Positions 25,545 through 34,692 of a stretch of DNA of 64,000 nucleotides are shown in pieces. Origin of the DNA: Mesorhizobium sp. WSM4311 (GTDB taxonomy: Bacteria; Pseudomonadota; Alphaproteobacteria; Rhizobiales; Rhizobiaceae). The notes below the pieces were generated by a model, which saw only the letters and a program-made list of their open reading frames with translations, was not told where the DNA came from and did not search any database. The translations under genes and the position numbers were made by a program. Every line of letters starts with the position of its first letter. The stretch's first letter is position 1. The stretch spans positions 372,001-436,000 of the forward strand of contig NZ_NSFV01000005.1 of NCBI RefSeq assembly GCF_002295115.1, given 5' to 3'.

Positions 25545-26171
25545 ATGGCAGGCACGGTCGAGGGTGAGAAGATCGACGTCGGCTTTGCCGGCAAGCGCTG
25601 CATCCACTCGCGCAATTGCGTGCTCGGCGACCCGCATGTCTTCGAGCCTAACGCGCCGGGACAATGGATTCATCCCGAGGCGGCCAGTGTCGAGAAGATC
25701 GTCGCCATAGCCGAAAGCTGTCCGTCCGGCGCCATCACCTATGTCAGGAAGGATGGCGGGCCGCAGGAACAGCCGCCGGTGGTCAACACCGTGCGGCTGC
25801 GCGAAAACGGCCCGCTCGCCGTGCATGCCGAGATCGTGCTCGACGGTGAAACCTTCTATCGCGCCACGCTGTGCCGCTGCGGCGCGTCGGAAAACAAGCC
25901 GTTCTGCGACGGCAGCCACAGCAAGGCTGGCTTCACCGCCACCGGCGAACCGGCGCTGAAGGACGCGCCGGCGCTAGAAGCGCGCAATGGCCCGCTGAAA
26001 GTGACGCCGACCACCAACGGCCCGCTCAAGCTCGAAGGCAATGTCGAGATCGTCACCGGCACCGGCCACACGATCGACCGCACGCAACGCACCTTCCTCT
26101 GCCGCTGCGGCCATTCGGCCAACAAGCCGTTTTGTGACAATACGCATAAGAAGATCGGCTTCGTGGGATAA
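25545..26171 (+). CDS. Iron-sulfur protein with two CDGSH motifs and an N-terminal Fer4_19-like domain
   Basis: A 208-residue protein. Residues 1-70 resemble the divergent single-cluster ferredoxin domain (GKRCIHSRNCVLGDPHVF, then AESCPSGAI). Two CDGSH zinc-finger-type iron-sulfur modules follow: CRCGASENKPFCDGSH near residue 110 and CRCGHSANKPFCDNTH near the C-terminus. Each has the C-x-C-x2-(S/T)-x3-P-x-C-D-G/N-x-(S/T)-H pattern that holds a 2Fe-2S cluster through three Cys and one His. It is likely a cytoplasmic redox or cluster-transfer protein. AGGAG lies upstream of the ATG. Confidence 0.92.
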   Translation: MAGTVEGEKIDVGFAGKRCIHSRNCVLGDPHVFEPNAPGQWIHPEAASVEKIVAIAESCPSGAITYVRKDGGPQEQPPVVNTVRLRENGPLAVHAEIVLDGETFYRATLCRCGASENKPFCDGSHSKAGFTATGEPALKDAPALEARNGPLKVTPTTNGPLKLEGNVEIVTGTGHTIDRTQRTFLCRCGHSANKPFCDNTHKKIGFVG

Positions 26172-26229
26172 AAGGCCGTTCGCCAGCGTTAGTGCAGGAT
26201 GAGGGTTCGCGTTCAGGAGGAAATCCATC

Positions 26230-26532
26230 ATGCGCACCATGCTCGTTCTTGCTCTGCTTGCCTTTGCCATGCCCGCCTATGCCGCCAATCATGCGGTCCA
26301 GATCAAGGGCATGAAATTTAACCCGGCGAAAATCTCGGCCGCCGTTGGCGATACCATCACTTTCACCAATGCCGACCCGATGACGCACACCGCCACGGCG
26401 CTCGACGGCTCCTTCGACACGGGCCACCTCGCCACCGGCAAGAGCGCCAAGGTCAAGGTATCGGCTGCCGGCGCACATCCATTCCATTGTGCGATCCACA
26501 GCTCGATGAAGGGCATTGTCACAGCCAAATAG
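26230..26532 (+). CDS. Periplasmic cupredoxin (amicyanin/plastocyanin-like)
   Basis: A 100-residue type 1 copper protein. A signal peptide (LVLALLAFAMPAYAA) precedes an 80-residue beta-sandwich. The copper ligands are visible: His53 (PMTHTATA), then Cys87, His90 and Met93 in HPFHCAIHSSMKG. It is likely an electron carrier in the periplasm. AGGAGG lies eight bases before the ATG at 26230. Its redox partner is not in the immediate neighbourhood. Confidence 0.93.
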   Translation: MRTMLVLALLAFAMPAYAANHAVQIKGMKFNPAKISAAVGDTITFTNADPMTHTATALDGSFDTGHLATGKSAKVKVSAAGAHPFHCAIHSSMKGIVTAK

Positions 26533-26708
26533 CGGCATCCTCGCCAGAGGGTCCCTGGCGCTGTGGTCAAGGCCGCCGATCTCCTCCCAGGGGGAGATCG
26601 AGGCTCCTATTGCGGTCATCGCGTGTTGGCCCAGCGCTCGTGGCTTTATCGGCCGGCCGCGATAGGCTAAGGGCGGGGAAGCAAAATTCCCCACCGCCCG
26701 GACTGCCA

Positions 26709-28751
26709 ATGACCGCCAAGACCAAGCCAAAACCCCTGTTCCTCGGCATCGACACCGGCGGCACCTATACCGATGCCGTGCTGTGGTCCGAGACCGAAGG
26801 CCCGCAGCAGGAGCCGAACAAGGGCAAGGTGCTGGCCAAGGCCAAGGCGCTGACCACCAGGCATGATCTCGCCGTTGGTATTTCCGGCGCGGTCGACGCG
26901 GTGCTCGAAAAGGCCGGCACCGATCCGGCCGCGATCAAACTGGTCTCGATGTCGACGACGCTTGCCACCAATGCGCTGGTCGAGGGCCAGGGTGGTCGCG
27001 TCGCGCTCGTCATGATCGGCTTTTCCGAAGCCGACCTCGCCCGCGACGGGCTGAAGACGGCGCTCGGCACCGATCCGGTGGTGTTTTGCCCGGGCGGCCA
27101 CGATGTCCACGGCAATGCCGCCAAGCTTGATCTGTCAGGGCTGGAAGAGGCCTTGCCGGAACTCGGCGCCTCGGTGTCCGGCTTTGCCGTCTGTGCCTAT
27201 TTCGCCACCCGCAACCCGGCGCACGAGATCGCCGCCCGCGAGCTGATCCGCGACAGAACCGGCCTGCCGGTCACCGCGAGCCATGAACTGTCGGCCAAGC
27301 TCGGCGGCCCGCGCCGGGCGCTGACCACGCTGCTCAACGCCAGGCTGATTTCGATGATCGACCGGCTGGTGGCCGCGACCGAAGGGTTTTTGCAAGCCCG
27401 CGACATCGCCGCCCCGCTGATGGTGGTGCGCGGCGACGGCGCGCTGGTCTCGGCGGCGTTCGCCCGCCAGCGGCCGATCGAGACCATTTTGTCCGGTCCG
27501 GCTGCCAGTCTGGTGGGCGCCCGCCACATGACCGGGCTCGACAACGCCGTGGTCTCCGACATTGGCGGCACCACCACCGATGTCGCCGTGCTCGACAAGG
27601 GCCGGCCGCGCCTGGATCCCGAAGGCGCCACCGTCGGCGGCTTCCGCACCATGGTCGAGGCGGTCGCCATGCGCACCTTCGGCCTTGGCGGCGATTCCGA
27701 AGTGGCGCTGGAGGACGGCGCGCTCAATCCAAAGATCCTGCTTGGGCCGCGCCGCCTGGTGCCGCTGGCGCTGGCTGGCATGGCGCATGGCGAGGCCGTC
27801 AAATCGGAGCTCGAACGCCAGCTGCGTTCGCCCAATCCCGGCCGCATGGACGGCCGCTTCGCGGTTCGCACCGGCGTGCCGGACAGGCTTGCCGCCGGGC
27901 TGACCGCTCCGGAAGCGCGGCTTTACGAGGCGATCGGCGCGACCCCGCTGGCCCTCGACAGGCTGCTGACGTCGAATGCCCAGAACGCCACCTTGAACCG
28001 GCTGGTCTCGCGCGGCCTGGTGCATATCTCAGGCTTCACCCCCTCGGACGCGGCGCATGTGATGGGTAAACAGGCCAATTGGGATGCCGCCACCGCGCGC
28101 CTCGGCGCCGAGCTGTTCGCCCGCAAGCGCGACGGCCGCGGCCAGCCTATTGCCGGGTCGCCGGAGATAATCTCGGAGCGCGTGCTGGTGACGCTGACGC
28201 GCTGGTCGGCCGAATACATCCTCGAAACCGCCTTCGCCGAGGACGGGCTCGATGGCGCGGCGACAGTGGCACACGCGCTCGTGCAGCGTGCCGTCGATGC
28301 CCATCCCGGCATCGCCCGGCTGAGCGTCGCGCTCGACCGCCCTGTCATCGGCCTCGGCGCCTCGGCGCCGCTGCACTATGCCGGCCTGGCGCCCCTGGTC
28401 GGCAATGACTGCGTGGTGCCCGAGGACACCGATGTCGCCAACGCGCTTGGCGCCGTCGTCGGCCAGGTCAGGGTCTCGGCCGAGGCGCGGGTCAGCCAGC
28501 CAAGGGAAGGGCTGTTCCGGCTTGCCTCGGGTGAGACGGTGCGTGATTTCCTCGACGAGGCGGCGGCGATCGCGGCCGCCGAGGCCGATGTGCGGGCCAT
28601 CGTCGCCGGGCGCGCCCGGGACGCCGGCACCGACAATGCCGAGATCGACGTCGCGACCGAATTCAAGGTTTCCACGGTGGAAGCCCAGCGCATGTTCATC
28701 GAAGCGCATGTGGTGGCGGTGGCCTCGGGACGGCCAAGGATCGCCGTGTGA
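26709..28751 (+). CDS. Hydantoinase/oxoprolinase family protein, A subunit type
   Basis: A 680-residue ATP-dependent amidohydrolase subunit. The N-terminal Hydant_A_N domain has the phosphate-binding LFLGIDTGGTYTDAVL and TTLATNALVEGQGG. The central ASKHA-fold domain has VVSDIGGTTTDVAVLDKGRP. Family members hydrolyse hydantoins, 5-oxoproline or N-methylhydantoin, usually with a HyuB partner; no hyuB is next to this gene, so the substrate is open. The ATG at 26709 directly precedes the conserved N-terminus. It is followed by a pair of inverted repeats before glcB. Confidence 0.85.
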   Translation: MTAKTKPKPLFLGIDTGGTYTDAVLWSETEGPQQEPNKGKVLAKAKALTTRHDLAVGISGAVDAVLEKAGTDPAAIKLVSMSTTLATNALVEGQGGRVALVMIGFSEADLARDGLKTALGTDPVVFCPGGHDVHGNAAKLDLSGLEEALPELGASVSGFAVCAYFATRNPAHEIAARELIRDRTGLPVTASHELSAKLGGPRRALTTLLNARLISMIDRLVAATEGFLQARDIAAPLMVVRGDGALVSAAFARQRPIETILSGPAASLVGARHMTGLDNAVVSDIGGTTTDVAVLDKGRPRLDPEGATVGGFRTMVEAVAMRTFGLGGDSEVALEDGALNPKILLGPRRLVPLALAGMAHGEAVKSELERQLRSPNPGRMDGRFAVRTGVPDRLAAGLTAPEARLYEAIGATPLALDRLLTSNAQNATLNRLVSRGLVHISGFTPSDAAHVMGKQANWDAATARLGAELFARKRDGRGQPIAGSPEIISERVLVTLTRWSAEYILETAFAEDGLDGAATVAHALVQRAVDAHPGIARLSVALDRPVIGLGASAPLHYAGLAPLVGNDCVVPEDTDVANALGAVVGQVRVSAEARVSQPREGLFRLASGETVRDFLDEAAAIAAAEADVRAIVAGRARDAGTDNAEIDVATEFKVSTVEAQRMFIEAHVVAVASGRPRIAV

Positions 28752-28761
28752 GGATGAGAGC

Positions 28762-28943
28762 GATCTCCCCCCTTGTGGGGGAGATGGCCGGCAGGCCAGA
28801 GGGGGGCGCTGTCCCGCCGACCTATCTGTGGTTTTCAATCAAGCCTTTTGGCCCGGTCTCAAATCGATCACAGGGTAAAGGTTGCGATCCTTCACGCCCC
28901 CCTCTGCCCTGCCGGGCATCTCCCCCACAAGGAGGGAGATCGG
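28762..28943. repeat. Inverted repeat pair upstream of malate synthase
   Basis: Two arms of about 48 bp in opposite orientation, 28762-28810 (GATCTCCCCCCTTGTGGGGG, then GAGATGGCCGGCAGGCCAGA) and 28893-28943 (the reverse complement with a few changes), separated by about 84 bp. The transcript could form a long hairpin. A second pair of related composition lies on the other side of glcB. Confidence 0.7.
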
Positions 28944-29050
28944 CTGCTTCGCCAACCTTGCCTAAACGTCCCCTTCACCTTAAGCCGAATTGACCCTGTA
29001 GACCTGACATGCCAAAGGCGCGCCCGAGCCTTTCGTCTGGAGACAAACTG

Positions 29051-31234
29051 ATGACCGATCGCATCGAGATCGCCGGATTGCGGATTGCCCGCGAGCTGCA
29101 TGATTTTGTGGCTGGCGAGGCCCTGCCCGGCACCGGCATCGCCGCCGATGCGTTCTGGAACGGTTTTTCGGCCATCGTCCACGACCTGGCGCCCAAGAAC
29201 CGGGCGCTGCTCAAAAAACGCGACGCCATGCAGGAAAAGCTCGACGGCTGGTATCGCGACAATGGCGCGCCCGTCGACATGGAGGCTTACAGGGGCTTCC
29301 TGAAAGAGATCGGTTATCTCGTTCCCGAGGGGCCGGCCTTCAGCGTGTCGACGGAGAATGTCGATCCGGAAATCGCCGTCGTCGCCGGACCGCAGCTGGT
29401 CGTGCCGGTGATGAATGCGCGCTATGCGCTCAATGCTGCCAATGCGCGCTGGGGTTCGCTCTACGATGCGCTCTATGGCACCGATGCCATTCCCGAGACC
29501 GGCGGCGCCGAAAAGGGCAAGGGCTTCAATCCGGCGCGCGGCGCCAAAGTCATCGCCTGGGCCAAGGATTTCCTCGACCAGTCGGCGCCGCTCACCTCGG
29601 GCAAATGGGCCGGCGTCAACGGGCTGTCGTTTGTCAACGGCATGCTGCGGCTGGGCGAGGGTGCCGGTGTCACGACACTCGCCGATCCCAAGCAATTCGC
29701 CGGCTTCCGCGGCGACGCCGCCAACCCCGATGCCGTGTTGCTGGCCAGGAACGGCCTGCACATCGAGATCGTCATCGACCGCGCCAACCAGATCGGCCGC
29801 ACCGATCCGGCGGGCATTGCCGACGTCATCCTGGAATCGGCGCTGACCACCATCCAGGACTGCGAGGATTCGGTCGCGGCGGTGGATGCGCAGGACAAGG
29901 TCGTCGTCTACCGCAACTGGCTCGGCCTGATGAAGGGCGACCTCGCCGAGGAGATCAGCAAGGGCGGCAAGACGTTTGTCCGCAAGCTCAACCCCGACCG
30001 CGCCTACACCGCGCCGGCCGGGGGCCAGCTCACCGTGCCCGGCCGCTCGCTGATGCTGGTCAGGAATGTCGGCCACCTGATGACCAATCCGGCGATCCTG
30101 GACCGCGACGGCAACGAAGTGCCCGAAGGCATCATGGACGCCGCGCTGACGGCGCTGATCGCGCTGCACGATGTCGGGCCGAAAGGCCGCCACGCCAATT
30201 CCCGCGCCGGCTCGATGTATGTCGTGAAGCCCAAGATGCATGGGCCGGAGGAAGTCGCCTTCGCCGTCGAGATCTTCGACCGGGTCGAGGCGCTGCTCGG
30301 CATGGCGAAAAACACCATCAAGATGGGCATCATGGATGAGGAGCGGCGCACCACCGTTAACCTCAAGGAGGCGATCCGCGCCGCGCGGGAACGCGTGGTG
30401 TTCATCAACACCGGCTTCCTCGACCGCACCGGCGACGAGATCCACACCTCGATGGAAGCCGGCCCGATGATCCGCAAGGGCGACATGAAGCAGGCCGCCT
30501 GGATCTCCGCCTACGAGGCGTGGAATGTCGACACCGGGCTCGAATGCGGGCTGGCCGGCCATGCCCAGATCGGCAAGGGCATGTGGGCGATGCCGGATTT
30601 GATGGCGGCGATGCTGGAACAGAAGATCGCGCATCCCAAGGCCGGCGCCAATACCGCCTGGGTGCCGTCGCCGACGGCCGCGACGCTGCATGCCACGCAC
30701 TATCACAAGGTCGACGTGCACGCCGTGCAGGCGGCGCTGAAGAACCGGCCGAAGGCCAGGCTCGACGACATCTTGTCCGTGCCGGTGGCCGTGCGGCCGA
30801 ACTGGACGCCGGACGAAATCCAGCGCGAACTCGACAACAATGCGCAAGGTATTCTGGGCTATGTCGTGCGCTGGATCGACCAGGGCGTCGGCTGCTCGAA
30901 GGTGCCCGACATCAACGATGTCGGGCTGATGGAAGACCGCGCCACGCTGCGCATCTCATCGCAGCACATCGCCAACTGGCTGCGCCACAAAGTGTGCTCG
31001 GAGATCCAGGTGCGCGATTCCCTGCAGCGCATGGCGGCCATCGTCGACCGCCAGAATGTCGGCGATCCGCTCTACCGGCCGATGGCGCCGGATTTCGACA
31101 CGTCCATCGCCTTCCAGGCCGCCTGCGACCTGGTGTTCAAGGGCACCAGCCAGCCCAACGGCTATACCGAGCCGGTGCTGCACGCGCGGCGGCTGGAACT
31201 GAAGGCGAAGCAGGATCAAGCGGATTTGCGTTGA
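29051..31234 (+). CDS. glcB: Malate synthase G
   Basis: Condenses glyoxylate with acetyl-CoA to malate in the glyoxylate cycle. The 727-residue length is that of the monomeric G form. Conserved blocks include [18 protein letters not shown], the Mg- and glyoxylate-binding region around [20 protein letters not shown] and the late [20 protein letters not shown] segment. GGAG precedes the ATG at 29051. No isocitrate lyase gene is in the window. The gene is isolated between two inverted-repeat pairs, so it is transcribed alone. Confidence 0.96.
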   Translation: MTDRIEIAGLRIARELHDFVAGEALPGTGIAADAFWNGFSAIVHDLAPKNRALLKKRDAMQEKLDGWYRDNGAPVDMEAYRGFLKEIGYLVPEGPAFSVSTENVDPEIAVVAGPQLVVPVMNARYALNAANARWGSLYDALYGTDAIPETGGAEKGKGFNPARGAKVIAWAKDFLDQSAPLTSGKWAGVNGLSFVNGMLRLGEGAGVTTLADPKQFAGFRGDAANPDAVLLARNGLHIEIVIDRANQIGRTDPAGIADVILESALTTIQDCEDSVAAVDAQDKVVVYRNWLGLMKGDLAEEISKGGKTFVRKLNPDRAYTAPAGGQLTVPGRSLMLVRNVGHLMTNPAILDRDGNEVPEGIMDAALTALIALHDVGPKGRHANSRAGSMYVVKPKMHGPEEVAFAVEIFDRVEALLGMAKNTIKMGIMDEERRTTVNLKEAIRAARERVVFINTGFLDRTGDEIHTSMEAGPMIRKGDMKQAAWISAYEAWNVDTGLECGLAGHAQIGKGMWAMPDLMAAMLEQKIAHPKAGANTAWVPSPTAATLHATHYHKVDVHAVQAALKNRPKARLDDILSVPVAVRPNWTPDEIQRELDNNAQGILGYVVRWIDQGVGCSKVPDINDVGLMEDRATLRISSQHIANWLRHKVCSEIQVRDSLQRMAAIVDRQNVGDPLYRPMAPDFDTSIAFQAACDLVFKGTSQPNGYTEPVLHARRLELKAKQDQADLR

Positions 31235-31276
31235 AACGGCCTGACGCAACGGGTCGACCAAGTATCGTCGGTCCGC

Positions 31277-31462
31277 GCTGCCCCTCAATTGCCCTGCCGG
31301 GCATTTCTCCCGTAGTGACACCGTAGTGACGGGGAGAAAGACGCTTCTATCGCCGATTCGCCAATCATCAATGTCGCAAGAAGAGCGCCGAGGGCGCAGC
31401 AGCTCCCTTCTCCCCGTCACTATACGGGGAGAAGGTGCCGGCAGGCGGATGAGGGGCGGCGC
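31277..31462. repeat. Inverted repeat pair downstream of malate synthase
   Basis: Arms at about 31277-31345 (GCTGCCCCTCAATTGCCCTG then CCGGGCATTTCTCCCGTAGTG) and 31401-31462 (GCTCCCTTCTCCCCGTCACT, ACGGGGAGAAGGTGCCGGCA, GAGGGGCGGCGCT) are imperfect reverse complements. A local GTAGTGACACCGTAGTGACG duplication sits inside the left arm. The 378 bases between glcB and the next gene hold nothing else recognisable apart from the operator at 31571. Confidence 0.6.
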
Positions 31463-31570
31463 TACAATTGGTTGGACAGCGAACTGGCGCCACGAGATCG
31501 AGCGCCGATCACACAAATGCGATGTCGAGGTGACCGGCAATCGTTTCCAGGCGCCTTGACGGTCACTGGG

Positions 31571-31589
31571 CTACCTACTAGTTGGTAGG
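31571..31589. promoter_or_regulatory. Likely TetR-family operator
   Basis: Near-palindrome CTACCTACTAGTTGGTAGG centred on CTAG, 23 bases before the ATG at 31613. The symmetric ACTAGT core with flanking CC/GG resembles operators of small TetR regulators. The TetR gene two positions downstream is the obvious candidate. Confidence 0.5.
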
Positions 31590-31612
31590 AAGTGAAACGA
31601 GAGATCCCCACC

Positions 31613-32203
31613 ATGTCTGGACAAATGAATGATCAGAGCCGCGCCGCGACATCGAACGGCTGGCTCAAAAGCTATTATTATCTGCGGTTTGCCGTATCGG
31701 CGGCCTGGGTTGCGGTGGCTTTCACCGTCGCGAAAAGCAGCCCGCCGCTCGCCGCCGCCATGCTGGTTGCCTACCCTGCATGGGACGCGCTCGCGAATTA
31801 CATCGACGCCCAGCGTACCGGCGGGCTCGGCCGCAACAAGTCGCAGTTGCTGAACTTCGCCGTCAGCATCCTCGCCACGATTGCCGTCGCCATCGCGCTC
31901 GGTCACAGCATGAACGCGGTGCTTTCGGTCTACGGCGTCTGGGCCGTTGTCTCCGGCGTATTTCAGCTCCTGACCGCGGCGCGGCGCTGGAAAACCAACG
32001 GTGCGCAATGGCCGATGATCCTGAGCGGCGCCCAATCGGCGCTGGCGGGTCTCTTCTTCGTCAAGATGGCCGGCGGCACGGAGATCATTGGCATCGCCAA
32101 TGTCGCGCCCTATGCCGCGTTCGGCGCCTTCTACTTCCTCGTGTCCGCTCTATGGCTGTCGGTCAGCGACATCCTTCGCAAGTCACCGCGGGTCGCAAGC
32201 TAG
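31613..32203 (+). CDS. Polytopic membrane protein (DUF308-like), probable TetR target
   Basis: A 196-residue protein with about six hydrophobic helices (FAVSAAWVAVAFTVA, ILATIAVAIALGHS, VYGVWAVVSGVFQLL, IANVAPYAAFGAFYF) and short loops. The pattern resembles DUF308/HdeD-like small membrane proteins, but no motif settles it. The ATG at 31613 is preferred to a GTG at 31592. A palindromic operator lies just upstream, and a TetR gene follows after a dispersed repeat, so it is probably the regulated member of the pair. Confidence 0.65.
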   Translation: MSGQMNDQSRAATSNGWLKSYYYLRFAVSAAWVAVAFTVAKSSPPLAAAMLVAYPAWDALANYIDAQRTGGLGRNKSQLLNFAVSILATIAVAIALGHSMNAVLSVYGVWAVVSGVFQLLTAARRWKTNGAQWPMILSGAQSALAGLFFVKMAGGTEIIGIANVAPYAAFGAFYFLVSALWLSVSDILRKSPRVAS

Positions 32204-32300
32204 AGCGATTCCAGGAAGTGTAAGCGCTTTCCCTTGGGAATTGCGTCAAAACAAGAGTTAGAGCGGTTCGCCGGTTTCCATGAAACGGCGAACCGCTCTA
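32203..32300. repeat. Dispersed intergenic palindrome-type repeat, copy 3
   Basis: Begins AGAGCGATTCCAGGAAGTGT, continues through TTGCGTCAAAACAAGAGTTA and ends in a strong hairpin with 13 bp arms GAGCGGTTCGCCG (32261-32273) and CGGCGAACCGCTC (32286-32298). It fills the gap between the membrane-protein gene and the TetR gene. Confidence 0.7.
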
Positions 32301-32331
32301 AGTGCAGAGGAGCCCTCCGCCGGAGCAAGTC

Positions 32332-32961
32332 ATGAGCAAGCCTTCGAACACCGCCGATGAGATCCTGGCCGCCGCGCGAAGCTTCATCGTCGCCGGCGGC
32401 TACAATGGCTTCAGCTACGCCGATATCGCCGAGGTGGTTGGCATCCGCAAAGCCAGCATCCATCACCATTTCCCCAGCAAGGTCGACCTCGTGCAGACCC
32501 TTCTCAAGCGTTACCTCGAGGATGCCGTCACGGGCATGGCAGGGCTCGAGCGCGATGTCCCCGAGCCGCCGGAGTTGCTTCGCACCTATGCCGGTATCTG
32601 GGCCCGGTGCATCGAGGATGCGAGCATGCCGTTCTGCGTCTGCGCACTGCTTGCCAGCGAGCTGCCGGCCCTTCCACCGGAGCTTGCCGTTGAAGTCCGG
32701 GCGTATTTTCAGTTTCTCTCGGGATGGCTGACTGGCGTCATCGAGCGCGGTGCCGACAAAGGCACGCTGGCAATTTCCGCTTCGCCACGCGTTGAGGCCG
32801 AGGCCTTCATGGCGACCGTGCATGGCGCAATGCTTTCCGCGCGAGCCTATGGCGATGTCTTGACCTTCGGCATGATCCTGACGCCGACGCTGCAGAAGTT
32901 GATCCCCGACCGAATGATCCGGGCAAAGACGGATCGGCCCGGAGCAACGGACCTGGCGTAG
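32332..32961 (+). CDS. TetR-family transcriptional regulator
   Basis: A 209-residue regulator. The N-terminal TetR DNA-binding domain is clear: ILAAARSFIVAGGYNGFSYA, DIAEVVGIRKASIHHHFPSK and DLVQTLLKRYLE. The C-terminal ligand domain begins near residue 60 and includes a Cys pair (MPFCVCALLASELPALP). GGAG lies upstream of the ATG at 32332. Its likely target is the palindrome at 31571-31589 in front of the membrane-protein gene. Ligand unknown. Confidence 0.9.
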   Translation: MSKPSNTADEILAAARSFIVAGGYNGFSYADIAEVVGIRKASIHHHFPSKVDLVQTLLKRYLEDAVTGMAGLERDVPEPPELLRTYAGIWARCIEDASMPFCVCALLASELPALPPELAVEVRAYFQFLSGWLTGVIERGADKGTLAISASPRVEAEAFMATVHGAMLSARAYGDVLTFGMILTPTLQKLIPDRMIRAKTDRPGATDLA

Positions 32962-32977
32962 CTGCGGATGCCTTCGC

Positions 32978-34510
32978 CTACGCCGCCTGCGCCACGCGCT
33001 CCGAACTCATGCGATAGGAGATCGCCTCGGCCAGATGGATGCGGCCAACGATTTCGCTGGCGTCGAGATCGGCCAGCGTGCGCGCCACTTTCAGCACGCG
33101 GTGGTAGGCCCGGGCCGAAAAGGCGAGCTTTTCGCTGGCGTCCTTGAGCAGCGACAGGCCTGACGCGTCGGGCATGGCGATCTCCTCGATGACGGAGGGC
33201 GCGCAATGGGCGTTGGTGGTGGCGCTGGTCACGCCGAGCCGTTCGAAACGCTCGCGCTGCAAGGTGCGGGCGCGTGCCACGCGCAGCGCCACATCAGCAC
33301 TCTTCTCCGCCCGGTCCGGCCTTATCAGGTCGCTGGCCGAGACCGCAGGCACTTCGATCCGCAGGTCGATGCGGTCGAGCAGCGGACCGGAAATGCGTGC
33401 CTGATAATCAGTGCGGCAGCGCTCGCCGCGCAGGCAGCGATAGCCCGGCTCGCCGGCCATGCCGCAGCGGCACGGGTTCATCGCCGCCACCAGCTGGATG
33501 CGCGCCGGATAGGTGACGCGGTGGTTGGCGCGCGCGATCATGCAGTCGCCGGTCTCCAGCGGCTGGCGCAGCGCATCCAGCGTCTGCGGCGTGAATTCGG
33601 GGAACTCGTCGAGGAACAGCACGCCGTGATGGGCGAGCGACACTTCGCCAGGTCGTGCGCGCAACCCGCCGCCGACCATCGCCGCCATCGAGGCTGAATG
33701 GTGCGGCGCGCGGAACGGCCGCCGGTCGGTCAGCTTGCCTTCGCCGAGCTCGCCTGCCACCGAGGCGATCATCGAGACTTCGAGCAATTCCTTCGGCATC
33801 AGGGGCGGCAGGATCGACGGCAGCCGCTGCGCCAGCATCGATTTTCCCGAGCCCGGCGGGCCGACCATCAGAAGATTATGGCCGCCGGCCGCCGCCACTT
33901 CCAGCGCCCGCTTGGCCGTCTCCTGGCCCTTGATGTCGGCGAGGTCGGGCAGGTCGCGCGCCGCGGCGTGGATGCCGGCCTCCGGCCGCGACAGCACCTG
34001 CGTGCCGCGGAAATGATTGGCGATGGCGATCAGGCTGCGCGGCGCCAGAATGTCGAAATCCTTGCCGGCCCACGCCGCTTCCGGCCCGCAGGCGAACGGA
34101 CAGATCAGGCCCTTGCCCTCGGCATTGGCGCCGATCGCCGCCGGCAAGGCACCGGCGACGGCGGCAATGGTGCCGTCGAGCGACAATTCGCCAAGCACGA
34201 CATAACCGGCCAGCATGTCGCCCGGAATGGCGCCAAGCGCGGCCATCAGGCCAAGCGCGATCGGCAAATCGTAGTGGCTGCCTTCCTTGGGCAGGTCGGC
34301 CGGCGCCAGATTGACCGTCACCTTCTTCGACGGCATCGACAGGCCCGACGCATGGAGCGCGGCCTGCACCCGCTCGCGGCTTTCGGCCACCGCCTTGTCG
34401 GGGAGCCCGACGATCTGCATGCCGACCTTGCCGGGCGCGATCATCACCTGCACGTCGACCGGCACGGCCTCGATGCCCTGGAAAGCGACCGTGCGAACCC
34501 GCGCCACCAT
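32978..34510 (-). CDS. comM: YifB/ComM family Mg-chelatase-like AAA+ ATPase
   Basis: A 510-residue protein with an N-terminal Lon-protease-like domain (about 1-150), an AAA+ Mg-chelatase module with Walker A VGPPGSGKSMLAQRLPSIL, Walker B LFLDEFPEF and the Cys motif MNPCRCGMAGEPGYRCLRGE, and a C-terminal lid domain. ComM promotes branch migration during natural transformation in other bacteria; its role in rhizobia is not established. It ends 16 bases from the TetR gene, facing it. Confidence 0.93.
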   Translation of the reverse strand: MVARVRTVAFQGIEAVPVDVQVMIAPGKVGMQIVGLPDKAVAESRERVQAALHASGLSMPSKKVTVNLAPADLPKEGSHYDLPIALGLMAALGAIPGDMLAGYVVLGELSLDGTIAAVAGALPAAIGANAEGKGLICPFACGPEAAWAGKDFDILAPRSLIAIANHFRGTQVLSRPEAGIHAAARDLPDLADIKGQETAKRALEVAAAGGHNLLMVGPPGSGKSMLAQRLPSILPPLMPKELLEVSMIASVAGELGEGKLTDRRPFRAPHHSASMAAMVGGGLRARPGEVSLAHHGVLFLDEFPEFTPQTLDALRQPLETGDCMIARANHRVTYPARIQLVAAMNPCRCGMAGEPGYRCLRGERCRTDYQARISGPLLDRIDLRIEVPAVSASDLIRPDRAEKSADVALRVARARTLQRERFERLGVTSATTNAHCAPSVIEEIAMPDASGLSLLKDASEKLAFSARAYHRVLKVARTLADLDASEIVGRIHLAEAISYRMSSERVAQAA

Positions 34511-34692
34511 TTTCCCACCCCGGATATGGGCCGCAACCCATGCGATAGGCCTGGAACCTGGCCCCGGCAGAAGACAATCACAGATTGCCGGTCAAAGCAA
34601 GAACATTACGAGAACAAGGCAATCGCCATGGTTGCAGCCGGATTGAGCCCGGTTGAAAAGGCGGAACATGGTTAATACGAACTGAAAACTGC

